DNA of 64,000 nucleotides from Pelagimonas varians (GTDB lineage: Bacteria > Pseudomonadota > Alphaproteobacteria > Rhodobacterales > Rhodobacteraceae). The notes beneath the pieces were generated by a model. It saw only the letters and a list, made by a program, of their open reading frames with translations, searched no databases and was not told the DNA's origin. A program made the translations under genes and the position numbers. Position 1 is the first letter of the stretch, and every line of letters starts with the position of its first letter. Below, piece after piece: positions 43,180-51,637 of the stretch. The DNA lies in assembly GCF_003208435.1 (NCBI RefSeq), contig NZ_QKMF01000001.1, positions 186,001 through 250,000 of the forward strand, in the 5' to 3' direction.

Positions 43180-45039
43180 TTAGCTGGCTTGCGCTTTCTC
43201 AAGCTTTTCCAGTGCGAATTCCCACATGGTTTCCGCTTTGGCCAAACCGCCGCGAACTTCGGCGTATTTGCGGTTCCAAACTGCCAGATCGCCCGCACGG
43301 CTGCTTTCGTACAGTTCAGGATCTGCCAGTTTTTTGGATAGTTTGGTTGCCATGTCTTCCAGTTTGTTCACCCGTTCTTCACATTTGCGAACATCGGATT
43401 TGAGCGCCAGAATATCATCGCGCGAGGCGCGTTTGGGTTTCGGAGCTGCTTTGGCTTGTTTAGCTGACTTCGCGGGTTTTTCAGGCGTCAACAGCATGTT
43501 GCGATATGCTTCGAGGTCGTCCTCATAGGGTTTGACCGTGCCATCCCCCACAAGCCACAGCCGGTCTGCTGCCATCGACAGCAAGTGCATATCGTGGCTG
43601 ACGATGATCACTGCACCTGAATAGGCCGTCAAAGCTTCGACAAGCGCTTCGCGGCTCTCGATGTCCAAGTGGTTTGTTGGCTCATCGAGGATCAGCAAAT
43701 GCGGTGCGTCAAGCGTTGCCAGTAGTAAGGACAAACGCGCCTTTTGACCACCGGACAAGCGGCCGACTTCGGTGTCGGCCTGCGCCGCCATCAAACCAAA
43801 TCCGGCCAGCAAGGCCCGCAGTTTGGGCGGCATTGTTTCGGGGCGCTCGCGCTGCAAATGCTGGATCGGCGTTTCGTCCAGATGCAATTCGTCTACCTGA
43901 TGCTGGGCAAAATACCCGATGCGCAGTTTGGACGATTTGCTCATCTTGCCAGCTTGCAAGGGCAGGCGGTCGGAAAGCAGTTTCGACAGGGTCGATTTAC
44001 CCTGACCGTTGCGGCCCAGAAGGGCGATCCGGTCATCTTGGTCGATGCGCAGATCAAGCTTTTTCAAGATGGTGGTGTCACCATAGCCAGTCGAGCCGTT
44101 CTCGATCGCGATGATCGGGGGCGACAGTTGATCGGGCTGTGGAAAGCTGAACACGCGCTTGGCCGCATCTTCGGGGGCCGAAATCATGTCCATCTTTTCG
44201 ATCATTTTCAGACGTGATTGCGCCTGTTTGGCCTTGGAAGCCTTGGCGCGGAAGCGGTCGACAAAGCTTTGTAAATGGGCGCGGCGTGTTTCTTGTTTTT
44301 TCGCACTGGCGCTGGCCTGGGCGCGTTTTTCGGCGCGCAATTTGACAAAGCCGTCGTAAGGCGTGCCGTAATAGGTCAGCTGTTTGTCTTCGAGATGCAG
44401 GATCGAATTCACCGCCCGGTTCAATAGCCCGCGGTCGTGGCTGATGACAATCACGGTGTGCGGGTATTTCGACAGATAGCTTTCCAGCCACAAAGCGCCT
44501 TCAAGATCCAGATAGTTTGTCGGTTCGTCGAGCAAAAGCAAATCAGGCTGGGCGAACAGAACACCGGCCAAAGCCACCCGCATCCGCCATCCGCCAGAGA
44601 AATCCGCGCAGGGGCGCAGTTGGGCTTCGGCATCAAACCCCAGACCTTTGAGAATCGACGAGGCGCGGCTTTCGGCGCTCCAGGCATCGATATCGGCAAG
44701 ACGCGTTTGCACTTCGGCAATGCGGGTCGGGTCGGTTGCGGTTTCGGCTTCGCGCATCAATTCGGCGCGCTCAGTATCGGCCTCAAGCACGGTATCGATC
44801 AATGAGGTATCCGAAGAGGGCACCTCTTGGGCAATGCCGCCAATCCGGGCGCGCGGCGGCAAGGAAATGTCGCCGTTGTCGAGCGCCAGTTCCTGCTTGA
44901 TAATGCGGAACAGCGTGGTTTTCCCAGCACCATTGGGACCGACAAGGCCCACCTTGTGACCTGCGGGAATGGTGGCGGTCGCGCCTTCGAACAGGGGGCG
45001 ACCTTCGACGGAATAAGAGATATCTTGGATACGTAACAT
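43180..45039 (-). CDS. ABC-F family ATPase
   Basis: The 619-residue soluble protein has two ATPase cassettes and no membrane segment. Cassette 1 has 'GPNGAGKTT', 'FSGGWRMRVALA' and 'LLLDEPTNYLDL'; cassette 2 has 'GRNGQGKST', 'LSGGQKARLSL' and 'LILDEPTNHLDI'. The linker between them is Arg/Lys-rich and helical, as in ribosome-binding ABC-F factors, and a C-terminal coiled coil covers about 560-619. Such proteins act on stalled or initiating ribosomes. I cannot tell Uup-type from YheS-type by eye. The start is the ATG at 45039; upstream in-frame sequence is not family-like. Confidence 0.9.
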   Translation of the reverse strand: MLRIQDISYSVEGRPLFEGATATIPAGHKVGLVGPNGAGKTTLFRIIKQELALDNGDISLPPRARIGGIAQEVPSSDTSLIDTVLEADTERAELMREAETATDPTRIAEVQTRLADIDAWSAESRASSILKGLGFDAEAQLRPCADFSGGWRMRVALAGVLFAQPDLLLLDEPTNYLDLEGALWLESYLSKYPHTVIVISHDRGLLNRAVNSILHLEDKQLTYYGTPYDGFVKLRAEKRAQASASAKKQETRRAHLQSFVDRFRAKASKAKQAQSRLKMIEKMDMISAPEDAAKRVFSFPQPDQLSPPIIAIENGSTGYGDTTILKKLDLRIDQDDRIALLGRNGQGKSTLSKLLSDRLPLQAGKMSKSSKLRIGYFAQHQVDELHLDETPIQHLQRERPETMPPKLRALLAGFGLMAAQADTEVGRLSGGQKARLSLLLATLDAPHLLILDEPTNHLDIESREALVEALTAYSGAVIIVSHDMHLLSMAADRLWLVGDGTVKPYEDDLEAYRNMLLTPEKPAKSAKQAKAAPKPKRASRDDILALKSDVRKCEERVNKLEDMATKLSKKLADPELYESSRAGDLAVWNRKYAEVRGGLAKAETMWEFALEKLEKAQAS

Positions 45040-45245
45040 GTGCGGGCAGTGCCAGAGGCACCCGTCAGTGTCAATTGGCGCTGAGAGCGCGACGGCAGGT
45101 TTTGGGCGTGAAGCCGCAAGAGTTTGCAACCGAGGTCGGTTTGAGGGCTTCCCAAAAATTGCAGCCCATGCTAACGCCCGCCCAATAGGTATCACCGGGC
45201 ATTCTGCCCGAACTGAATTTTGACCCATTTTGACGGAGCAAGCCC

Positions 45246-45668
45246 ATGACACTTGAGCGCACTTTCTCGATCATCAAACCTGACGCAACTCGCCGCAACC
45301 TGACTGGCGCGATCAACGCCAAGTTCGAAGCCGCTGGCCTTCGTATTGTTGCACAAAAGCGCATCCACCTGACCAAAGCCCAAGCCGGCGTGTTCTACGC
45401 TGTGCACGCTGAGCGCCCTTTCTATGACGAACTGTGCGAATTCATGGCCTCCGAGCCAATCGTATGTCAGGTTCTGGAAGGTGAAGGCGCAATCGCGAAA
45501 AACCGCGAAGTTATGGGCGCAACCAACCCTGCAGACGCAGCTGCTGGCACCATCCGCGCCGAATTCGCTGAATCTGTTGGCGAAAACTCGGTTCACGGGT
45601 CGGACGCACCTGACACAGCCGCGATCGAAATCGCTTACTTCTTCTCGGGTCTTGAACTGGTTGGCTAA
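45246..45668 (+). CDS. ndk: Nucleoside diphosphate kinase
   Basis: Ndk balances NTP and dNTP pools by phosphate transfer through a histidine. The 140-residue protein starts '[18 protein letters not shown]' and has the conserved '[23 protein letters not shown]' region (catalytic His in 'NSVHGSD'). GGAG precedes the ATG. It is divergent from the ABC-F gene and closed by a strong terminator, so it is a single-gene unit. Confidence 0.97.
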   Translation: MTLERTFSIIKPDATRRNLTGAINAKFEAAGLRIVAQKRIHLTKAQAGVFYAVHAERPFYDELCEFMASEPIVCQVLEGEGAIAKNREVMGATNPADAAAGTIRAEFAESVGENSVHGSDAPDTAAIEIAYFFSGLELVG

Positions 45669-45691
45669 AGCCTGTTCGATCCAATGAATTG

Positions 45692-45721
45692 AAAAAGGGG
45701 CCTTTGTGGGCCCCTTTTTTT
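45692..45721 (+). terminator. Terminator after ndk
   Basis: A stem of GGGGCC (45697-45702) with GGCCCC (45709-45714), extended by A-T pairs, is followed by seven T, 28 bases after the ndk stop codon. The left A run allows it to work for the opposite strand too. Confidence 0.9.
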
Positions 45722-45739
45722 ATGCCGGTGCTGACTTGG

Positions 45740-46087
45740 CTAGGGCGTCCGGTCAAAACCGGGCGGAAGGACGCCGATTGCAATCAGCTCGGCTTCGATC
45801 CGGGACAGGGGGGCGGCTTTGGTGCTGGATTTCAGATCGTCGAATTGTTTGCGCAGGCTGTCCTTTTCAGCGCCTTTGCAATCGTTCCACGGGCGACCTT
45901 GCAAGGCCATGTGCAGCACATAATAGCCAATGAAATGCGGATGTGTGCCCGATTGCAGCATCTTGCGATAGGCTTCGTTAGCCCCCAATTCGCGCAGGGT
46001 TTCGGCATCAAGAATACCGGCTGCATGGCATTGTTTTTCAACCGATGGACCAAGGTTGCGTATGGTTGTGATCGGTGTGCCTGTCAT
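45740..46087 (-). CDS. TfoX/Sxy C-terminal domain protein
   Basis: The 115-residue protein matches the C-terminal domain of TfoX: 'PITTIRNLGPSVEKQCHAAGI' with 'DAETLRELGANEAYRKML', a helix-hairpin-like fold. The tail has Lys/Arg/Asp-rich helices. Stand-alone proteins of this type are common and their role is unknown; competence control is known only for the full-length gamma-proteobacterial protein. It is the last of three minus-strand genes with the PEP-mutase-like enzyme and the aminotransferase. Confidence 0.85.
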   Translation of the reverse strand: MTGTPITTIRNLGPSVEKQCHAAGILDAETLRELGANEAYRKMLQSGTHPHFIGYYVLHMALQGRPWNDCKGAEKDSLRKQFDDLKSSTKAAPLSRIEAELIAIGVLPPGFDRTP

Positions 46088-46097
46088 TTTAATCGCG

Positions 46098-46913
46098 TCA
46101 TTTCGTCAACAGAGCGTCGATGGTGTCGCCGGAGATACCATTGCCGAGGCTGTCAAAGCGGCCTTCGCCAAACATTTGTTGCGCGGCGTCATGGATCGCA
46201 CGGTGGGTGACACGGGCAAGGGCCGACCCGAGAGAGATACGCGCCACACCGGCCTTGGCAAAATCGCGGCGGCTGTGGGCTGTAAACGGGCCAGCTGCCA
46301 GCGCATTAACCGGAAGCGCTGTTGCGGCGCAGATTGTTGCGAGATCACTGAATTGGGGCGGTAGAGGGATGTAGACGCAATCGGCACCTGCGGCCTCATA
46401 GGCCTGAATGCGGCGGATGGCTTCGGCCAGATCGTATTGGCCGTTCATGACACCATCGGCGCGGGCCACCAAAACAAAATCGCGCGGCAGGTCGCGGGCT
46501 GCGGCGCTGGCCGCTTTGATACGCTCTGCAGCCAGATCAGCGGCGTAGGGGGTGGCGGCGGGCAGGGCGGTGTCTTCGATCGAGATGCCGGCAAGGCCGG
46601 CTTCGCAGGCAAGGCGAACGGTTTCGGCGCAGTCTTCTGGCGCGTCGCCAAAGCCGTTTTCGAAATCACCCGATACCGGAACAGAAACTGCGGCGACGAG
46701 GTCGGCGGCATGGCTGAGCGCTTCGTCGCGGGTGACATGGCCCATATCGGGGCGGCCAAGCGTGAAGGCGTGAGCCGCAGACGAAGTCGCAATTGCTGGT
46801 GCGCCCATTGCGGCCAGCATTTTGGCAGAGCCGATGTCCCAAGCGTTGGCTAGGATGAACGGATCACCGGGAATATGCAGGGCACGAAAGGCGGGACCGG
46901 GATCATGTGGCAT
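46098..46913 (-). CDS. PEP mutase/isocitrate lyase-like enzyme
   Basis: The 271-residue TIM-barrel protein has the layout of the phosphonomutase-like family: 'FILANAWDIGSAKMLAAMG', 'VSGDFENGFGD' (metal-binding Asp-x-Glu), 'AGISIEDTA', 'LVARADGV' and 'YIPLPPQ'. The isocitrate lyase KKCGH motif is absent, so it is probably a C-C or P-C bond lyase or mutase of unknown substrate. I start at the ATG at 46913, with AAGG upstream; this overlaps the aminotransferase stop by 11 bases and suggests coupled expression. Confidence 0.85.
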   Translation of the reverse strand: MPHDPGPAFRALHIPGDPFILANAWDIGSAKMLAAMGAPAIATSSAAHAFTLGRPDMGHVTRDEALSHAADLVAAVSVPVSGDFENGFGDAPEDCAETVRLACEAGLAGISIEDTALPAATPYAADLAAERIKAASAAARDLPRDFVLVARADGVMNGQYDLAEAIRRIQAYEAAGADCVYIPLPPQFSDLATICAATALPVNALAAGPFTAHSRRDFAKAGVARISLGSALARVTHRAIHDAAQQMFGEGRFDSLGNGISGDTIDALLTK

Positions 46914-48102
46914 TGCTGCGGCCTTGTGTAAGTTGTTCGGCAAACTGGCATATGGTGCGCACGGATGCGGCCAGCTTGTCATCAGCAACGGTAAGGGCGA
47001 CGCGGATGTGACCGGCGGCCGAGGTGCCAAAGCTTTCGCCCGGCATGACTGCGATTTTATGTTCGGTCAAAAGCGCTTGGGCAAAGTCAAAACCGGATAG
47101 CCCCGTGGCGCGGATATCCAGCATTGTGTACATCGCGCCATTGGATGGAATCGCAGTGACGGTGTTTTGTTCCGACAGAACATCCAAAACAAGTGTGCGG
47201 CGGCGGCGGAAGGGGGTTGCGATTTGTTCTTCGAGTGCGTCCCCTTGCGCCAAAGCAAAAAGCGCCGCGTCCTGAATATAACCCGGTACGCCATAGGTGG
47301 TTGAGGTGGCGAGATCGATCATGCAGTCGATGGCTGGCTTTGGACCGATAATCCATCCGATCCGTGATCCGGTCATGGCATGGCTTTTGGACAAGGAGCC
47401 GACCACGAATGTGCGGTCCGCCATTTCGGGTAGGGCGCGGGGGCTGAGATGCGCGCCTTTCCAGATCTGGGTGTCATAGACTTCGTCCGAGATCAGCCAC
47501 ATGTCGTTGTCGACGCAAGATTTCGCAATCTGCTCAATGCTTTCGCGGGGGTAGACCGAACCGGTTGGATTGTTGGGCGAGTTGACTAGCAAACTGCGGG
47601 CTGCGTGGGTTTGGGCCGCAGCGTTTATTGCCTCGGGATCGGGGAGAAACGCATCCCGCGCTCGTGTTTGAATTGCTACAGGTTTTGCAGAGGCCGCGCG
47701 AATAGTCCCCGGATAGGTGGCGTAGTATGGATCGATGTAAAGCGCGGTGTCGCCGGGTGAACATGCGGCCATGTGGGCGGCAAACAGCGCGGATTGGCCT
47801 CCGGGGGTGATCAGAACATTGTCGGCAGATGTAGGTACGCCGGTGCGGGCTTGAACACGGGCGGCAACAGCGTCGCGTAGCGCAGGCACGCCCGGTACAA
47901 GAGCATAGCCGGTTTGGCCGCTACGCGCGGATCGATGCATAGCGTCCAAAATGCTGTCATCGGTTAGGATATCATGCTCGCCCTGCGTCAGCTCGGTGAC
48001 CGTTTCTCCGGCGGCAATCATCTGGCGCGCGCGATTGAATACTTCCCAGCCATCCGAGCCGCCACCGGTGATGGATGTGATCCGTGTCGATAGTTTTGCC
48101 AT
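46903..48102 (-). CDS. PLP-dependent aminotransferase (class I/II)
   Basis: The 399-residue enzyme transfers an amino group between an amino acid and a keto acid. The PLP lysine is in 'VGSLSKSHAMTGSRIGW', with the substrate Asn in 'VNSPNNPTGSVY', Asp-Tyr elements in 'ISDEVYD', and a carboxylate-binding Arg near the end ('GHIRVALTV'). It is of the aspartate aminotransferase fold; the substrate is unknown. The ATG at 48102 follows AAGGGGGA. It is the first gene of the minus-strand trio, facing the gene transfer agent cluster. Confidence 0.88.
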   Translation of the reverse strand: MAKLSTRITSITGGGSDGWEVFNRARQMIAAGETVTELTQGEHDILTDDSILDAMHRSARSGQTGYALVPGVPALRDAVAARVQARTGVPTSADNVLITPGGQSALFAAHMAACSPGDTALYIDPYYATYPGTIRAASAKPVAIQTRARDAFLPDPEAINAAAQTHAARSLLVNSPNNPTGSVYPRESIEQIAKSCVDNDMWLISDEVYDTQIWKGAHLSPRALPEMADRTFVVGSLSKSHAMTGSRIGWIIGPKPAIDCMIDLATSTTYGVPGYIQDAALFALAQGDALEEQIATPFRRRRTLVLDVLSEQNTVTAIPSNGAMYTMLDIRATGLSGFDFAQALLTEHKIAVMPGESFGTSAAGHIRVALTVADDKLAASVRTICQFAEQLTQGRSNAT

Positions 48103-48184
48103 GCCGGTTCCCCCTTTGTGTTGCGCCCCTGATGCCAGAGCAAGAGCAGGAGTGGCAAGAGGAGACACGCTTTCAGTAATACAT

Positions 48185-48202
48185 TGTTAATTTTAATTAA
48201 CA
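48185..48202. promoter_or_regulatory. A+T-rich palindrome upstream of the gene transfer agent cluster
   Basis: TGTTAATT and AATTAACA (48185-48192 and 48195-48202) are perfect complements around TT, 171 bases before g1 and 82 bases before the divergent aminotransferase start. The paired TTAA sequences recall half-sites of the cell-cycle regulator CtrA, but their spacing is six bases rather than the usual seven. It may serve a GTA activator or the divergent gene. The rest of 48103-48373 holds no gene I can support; CCTTGG/CCAAGG (48293-48313) is a second small inverted repeat. Confidence 0.45.
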
Positions 48203-48373
48203 GTATCAGAATGTTACGACCGTGCCCCAGATTGACCGAACGTCGGGCGCGCCGTACATTCCCAAACATGCTGGACGAGGTATGACAGCGGCCCTTGGAT
48301 CAACCTCCCAAGGTCCGGTTTCATGCCCTGCGCCCTGGAGGGGGCAACCTTACAGGCAAAAAAGGTGTCGAGC

Positions 48374-48724
48374 ATGGAAAGAGCAGAAAAAGATCCGGTT
48401 TTGATCCGGGCGAAAGAAGATGTTCAGCGACTCGAAGAACAGCGCGAAGAAATTGCGCAGGAGCTGGATGACCTAACCACGGAAATCCGTGAGTTGAGGG
48501 CACGCATCAGGAATGGAGATCCCGATAGGAAAGGCGAGTCCGGCAAATTGCTGGGCGATGTGAAATATTGGCTGAAGGCAGCCCGAGAAACGGAGTGTGA
48601 GATTGATGCGATCAGACGAAAAGAAAGCGAGATCACCGGAGAATACGGACTTGATCTTGAAGCGGCCCGACATGAGATCGGGTGCCGTTTGGCTCGCCTC
48701 CGCCCCTGCGACGGTGAAAGATGA
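48374..48724 (+). CDS. GTA gene 1, small terminase-like protein
   Basis: The 116-residue protein opens the gene transfer agent cluster, in the position of RcGTA g1, which acts as a small terminase subunit. It is highly charged and mostly a coiled coil in its first half ('DVQRLEEQREEIAQELDDL' and 'TTEIRELRARI'), followed by a second helical segment. A role in DNA recognition for packaging is inferred from position and architecture; in GTAs specificity for phage DNA has been lost and host DNA is packaged. The ATG at 48374 is used; the gene overlaps g2 by 53 bases. Confidence 0.8.
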   Translation: MERAEKDPVLIRAKEDVQRLEEQREEIAQELDDLTTEIRELRARIRNGDPDRKGESGKLLGDVKYWLKAARETECEIDAIRRKESEITGEYGLDLEAARHEIGCRLARLRPCDGER

Positions 48725-50015
48725 GTTCTTGAGGGAACTATCGGTAGGGGGGCGCATGGCGCTCCCCTATCTATTTGAATTTTGGGCGCATGCGCATCAG
48801 CTGCCGCCCGAGGGAGATTGGCGGGCTTGGGTCATTCTGGGCGGGCGCGGAGCAGGCAAAACGCGCGCGGGGTCAGAATGGGTGCGATCAATGGTGGAGG
48901 GGGCGCGGCCGCTGAGCAAAGGTAAATGCAAGCGGCTGGCGCTGGTTGGGGAAACCTTTGATCAAGTCCGCGAAGTGATGATTTACGGCGACAGCGGGAT
49001 AATGGCCTGTTCGCCGCCGGACAGAAGACCCAAATGGGTGGCTTCGCGTCGTTGTTTGGTCTGGCCGAACGGAGCCGAGGCAATGGCGTTTTCAGCGCAT
49101 GACGCCGAAGGGCTACGCGGGCCGCAATTTGACGGCGCGTGGGTTGATGAATTGGCCAAATGGAAAAAGGCACGTGAAACTTGGGACATGCTGCAATTTT
49201 GTTTGCGCTTGGGCGATCATCCGCAGGTTTGTGTCACAACGACGCCGCGCAACGTGGGTGTTCTAAAGGAATTGTTGGAACTGTCGTCAACCGTGGTCAC
49301 ACGGGCTGCCACTGAGGCGAACGCCGCCAATTTGGCGAAGACATTCCTTGACGAAGTGCGCGCCCGTTATGGGGGATCGAAACTGGGCTTGCAGGAACTG
49401 GACGGGGTGTTGCTCGATGAAATCGAGGGCGCTTTGTGGACACGTGAGGTGTTTGATGCAGCACGGGCGGGCAAGCTGCCGGAGTTTACGCGAATAGTCG
49501 TGGCGGTTGATCCACCAGCCGGCGAGGGCAAGACCAGCGATGAATGCGGGATTGTTGTGGCGGGCGTGGTGCAAGACGGTCCGCCGCAAGACTGGCGGGC
49601 CTATGTGCTGGAGGATGCAACGGTTCAGGGCCTGTCGCCCTTGGGATGGGCCCAAGCGACTGTGGATGCAGCCAAACGCTGGGAAGCAGACCGAGTGGTC
49701 GCTGAGGTGAATCAGGGCGGGGCCATGGTGACCGAACTTTTACGGCAGGTTGATCCGATGGTATCGGTCAAATCTGTCCATGCAACGCGCGGCAAGTCTG
49801 CGCGGGCGGAACCGATTGCGGCGCTGTACGAGCAAGGTCGCGTGCGTCACTGTCGCGGGCTGGAGGATCTGGAGACACAGATGTGTCTGATGACTCATGC
49901 CGGATTCGAAGGTGCGAACAGCCCCGACCGTGTGGATGCAGCCGTTTGGGCCTTGACCGAGCTGATGTTGCAACCTGCCGGTTGGCAGTTGCCTCAAGTG
50001 CGTACGCTGGGGTGA
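48672..50015 (+). CDS. GTA gene 2, large terminase (packaging ATPase/nuclease)
   Basis: The 447-residue TerL translocates and cuts DNA at the head portal. The ATPase part has Walker A 'GGRGAGKTRAG' (57-67) and an acidic Walker B region 'FDGAWVDELAKW'. The C-terminal RNase-H-like nuclease contains 'IVVAVDPPAGEG' and 'SPDRVDAAVWAL', with acidic metal ligands. The N terminus 'FEFWAHAHQLPPEGDWRAWVILGGRG' is typical of GTA terminases. I use the ATG at 48672; the frame is open to 48597, which would overlap g1 more deeply. Confidence 0.93.
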   Translation: MRSGAVWLASAPATVKDEFLRELSVGGRMALPYLFEFWAHAHQLPPEGDWRAWVILGGRGAGKTRAGSEWVRSMVEGARPLSKGKCKRLALVGETFDQVREVMIYGDSGIMACSPPDRRPKWVASRRCLVWPNGAEAMAFSAHDAEGLRGPQFDGAWVDELAKWKKARETWDMLQFCLRLGDHPQVCVTTTPRNVGVLKELLELSSTVVTRAATEANAANLAKTFLDEVRARYGGSKLGLQELDGVLLDEIEGALWTREVFDAARAGKLPEFTRIVVAVDPPAGEGKTSDECGIVVAGVVQDGPPQDWRAYVLEDATVQGLSPLGWAQATVDAAKRWEADRVVAEVNQGGAMVTELLRQVDPMVSVKSVHATRGKSARAEPIAALYEQGRVRHCRGLEDLETQMCLMTHAGFEGANSPDRVDAAVWALTELMLQPAGWQLPQVRTLG

Positions 50016-50112
50016 GATGGTTTTAACTTTGGAAATCTAAGTTGGTTTTCAAGACGAAGGGCGACCTTCGAAACAGGTATCCAGAGGATGTGAAACAGGT
50101 GGTTTCGACACA

Positions 50113-50158
50113 GCGGGCAAGGCAAAACGCTTTGCCCGCAGGGGAGAGATTTGCCCGC
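50113..50158 (+). promoter_or_regulatory. Hairpin with two alternative 3' arms before the portal gene
   Basis: In the 175-base gap between g2 and g3, GCGGGCAA (50113-50120) can pair with TTGCCCGC at 50132-50139 (11-base loop) or with an identical copy at 50151-50158. The two pairings exclude each other. The second lies about 12 bases before the portal ribosome site. A GAAGG/CCTTC hairpin (50056-50069) and a direct repeat GAAACAGGT (50080-50104 region) are also in the gap. A regulatory role is possible but unproven. Confidence 0.45.
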
Positions 50159-50190
50159 ATCATATCCGCCAAGGAATAGGAGCGAACGGC

Positions 50191-51396
50191 ATGGTATTCG
50201 ATTTTCTGCGACGGGCCCGAACACAGCAGGCTGCAAGCGCGGACGCCCCGGAAGCCAAGGCATCTGCCACCGGACGCATTGTTGCGCAGGTGAGCGGTGG
50301 CCGGGTGGCTTGGTCGCCGCGCGATACGGTCTCTTTGACCAAGCAAGGCTTTGCTGGCAATCCGGTTGGCTTTCGCGCGGTGAAGTTGATCGCAGAAGCG
50401 GCCGCCGCGTTGCCCTTGATTTTGCAAGATTCTGAAACGCGATATAGCGAGCATCCGGTTCTGAATTTGATTGCCGGTCCCAATCCGGCGCAGGGCCGCG
50501 CCGAGTTGTTTGAGGCGCTCTATGGGCAAATGCTGTTGTCTGGTGATGGCTATATCGAAGCGGTTTCCGGCGAACAGGGGGTGCCTTTTGAACTGCATGT
50601 TTTGCGATCGGACCGGATGCGGGTTGTGCCGGGGGCGGATGGTTGGCCCGTAGCCTATGAATACGCGGTGGGCGGGCGCAAACACCGTTTTGATGTGAGC
50701 GGTCCTATTTCGCAGATTTGCCACGTGAAGAACTTTCACCCCCAAGACGACCATTATGGATTGTCACCGCTGCAAGCGGCTGCCCAAGCCGTGGATGTGC
50801 ACAACAGTGCCAGCCGTTGGACCAAGGGGTTGCTGGACAATGCTGCCCGCCCGTCGGGGGCCATTGTTTGGAAAGGGGCAGAAGGCCAGGGGCAGCTGAG
50901 TGCCGAGCAATTCGACCGTCTGACCCATGAAATGGAAAGCATGCACCAAGGGGCCCGCAACGCGGGGCGTCCAATGTTGCTGGAGGGGGGGTTGGATTGG
51001 AAGCCGATGGGCTTTTCCCCCAGCGACATGGAGTTTTTGAAAACCAAGGAAGCCGCCGCACGTGAAATTGCCACGGCCTTTGGGGTGCCGCCGATGTTGT
51101 TGGGGGTTCCCGGCGAGGCAACCTTTGCCAATTACGCAGAGGCGCAGCGTGCGTTCTACCGTCAGACTGTCTTGCCATTGGCGACCAAGGTTTCGGCGTC
51201 GATTGGACGTTGGCTGTCGGGGTTCATCGGCGAAGAAGTGTCGCTGAAGCCGGACCTGGATCAGGTGCCTGCGCTGGCGTCGGAGCGTGATGCGCAATGG
51301 AACCGCGTGACGACAGCTGAATTCCTGACCGCAGCTGAAAAACGTCAAATTCTGGGACTGCCGGCCTTGGCAGACGAGGAGGCGGGCGGTGACTGA
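50191..51396 (+). CDS. GTA gene 3, portal protein
   Basis: The 401-residue HK97-type portal forms the dodecameric ring through which DNA enters and leaves the head. Characteristic blocks include 'NPVGFRAVKLIAEAAAALPL', 'LFEALYGQMLLSGDGYIE', 'VKNFHPQDDHYGLSPLQAAA' and 'VPPMLLGVPGEATFANYAEA'. The ribosome site is AGGAG at 50177-50181, followed by the ATG at 50191. It overlaps g3.5 by 8 bases. Confidence 0.95.
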   Translation: MVFDFLRRARTQQAASADAPEAKASATGRIVAQVSGGRVAWSPRDTVSLTKQGFAGNPVGFRAVKLIAEAAAALPLILQDSETRYSEHPVLNLIAGPNPAQGRAELFEALYGQMLLSGDGYIEAVSGEQGVPFELHVLRSDRMRVVPGADGWPVAYEYAVGGRKHRFDVSGPISQICHVKNFHPQDDHYGLSPLQAAAQAVDVHNSASRWTKGLLDNAARPSGAIVWKGAEGQGQLSAEQFDRLTHEMESMHQGARNAGRPMLLEGGLDWKPMGFSPSDMEFLKTKEAAAREIATAFGVPPMLLGVPGEATFANYAEAQRAFYRQTVLPLATKVSASIGRWLSGFIGEEVSLKPDLDQVPALASERDAQWNRVTTAEFLTAAEKRQILGLPALADEEAGGD

Positions 51397-51613
51397 GTTG
51401 CGCACAAAGGAGCCATTCGCCTGCGCCCCTTCCATGCGGCTGGAAAGCCATGAACGGGTTAGCAAGCTGCAATTCGAGGCGTTGAACGACAAGTTCAGTC
51501 GCATCGAGGGGCTCATTGAACGTCTCGAAAAACGGTTGTGGTTGGCAGTGTACGGAGTCGCGGGGGTCATTTTGGCTCAAGCCTTTCTTGGCCTGATGAA
51601 AGTTGCGCCTTGA
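51389..51613 (+). CDS. GTA gene 3.5, small head-formation protein
   Basis: The 74-residue protein starts at a GTG that overlaps the portal stop (GTGACTGA). A central helix ('HERVSKLQFEALNDKFSRIE') leads into a coiled region ('GLIERLEKRL'), then a hydrophobic helix at about 50-70 ('LAVYGVAGVILAQAFLGLM'). Position and shape match the small gene between portal and protease in RcGTA, which is reported as needed for head formation. The membrane-like C terminus is a notable feature for a particle protein. Confidence 0.8.
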   Translation: MTELRTKEPFACAPSMRLESHERVSKLQFEALNDKFSRIEGLIERLEKRLWLAVYGVAGVILAQAFLGLMKVAP

Positions 51614-51637
51614 GCGCTGGTGAGAAAAGGACGGAAC

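Noticed and set aside
45040-45245. Possible small gene between the ABC-F gene and ndk
   Set aside because: Short frames exist on both strands but none has a ribosome site or protein-like composition; I see only a TTTTGAC direct repeat near the ndk start.
46098-46913. Aberrant metal site (Asp-Phe-Glu) in the PEP-mutase-like protein
   Set aside because: An Asp-x-Glu arrangement is, as I recall, common in this PEP-mutase-like subfamily, so it is not evidence of inactivation.
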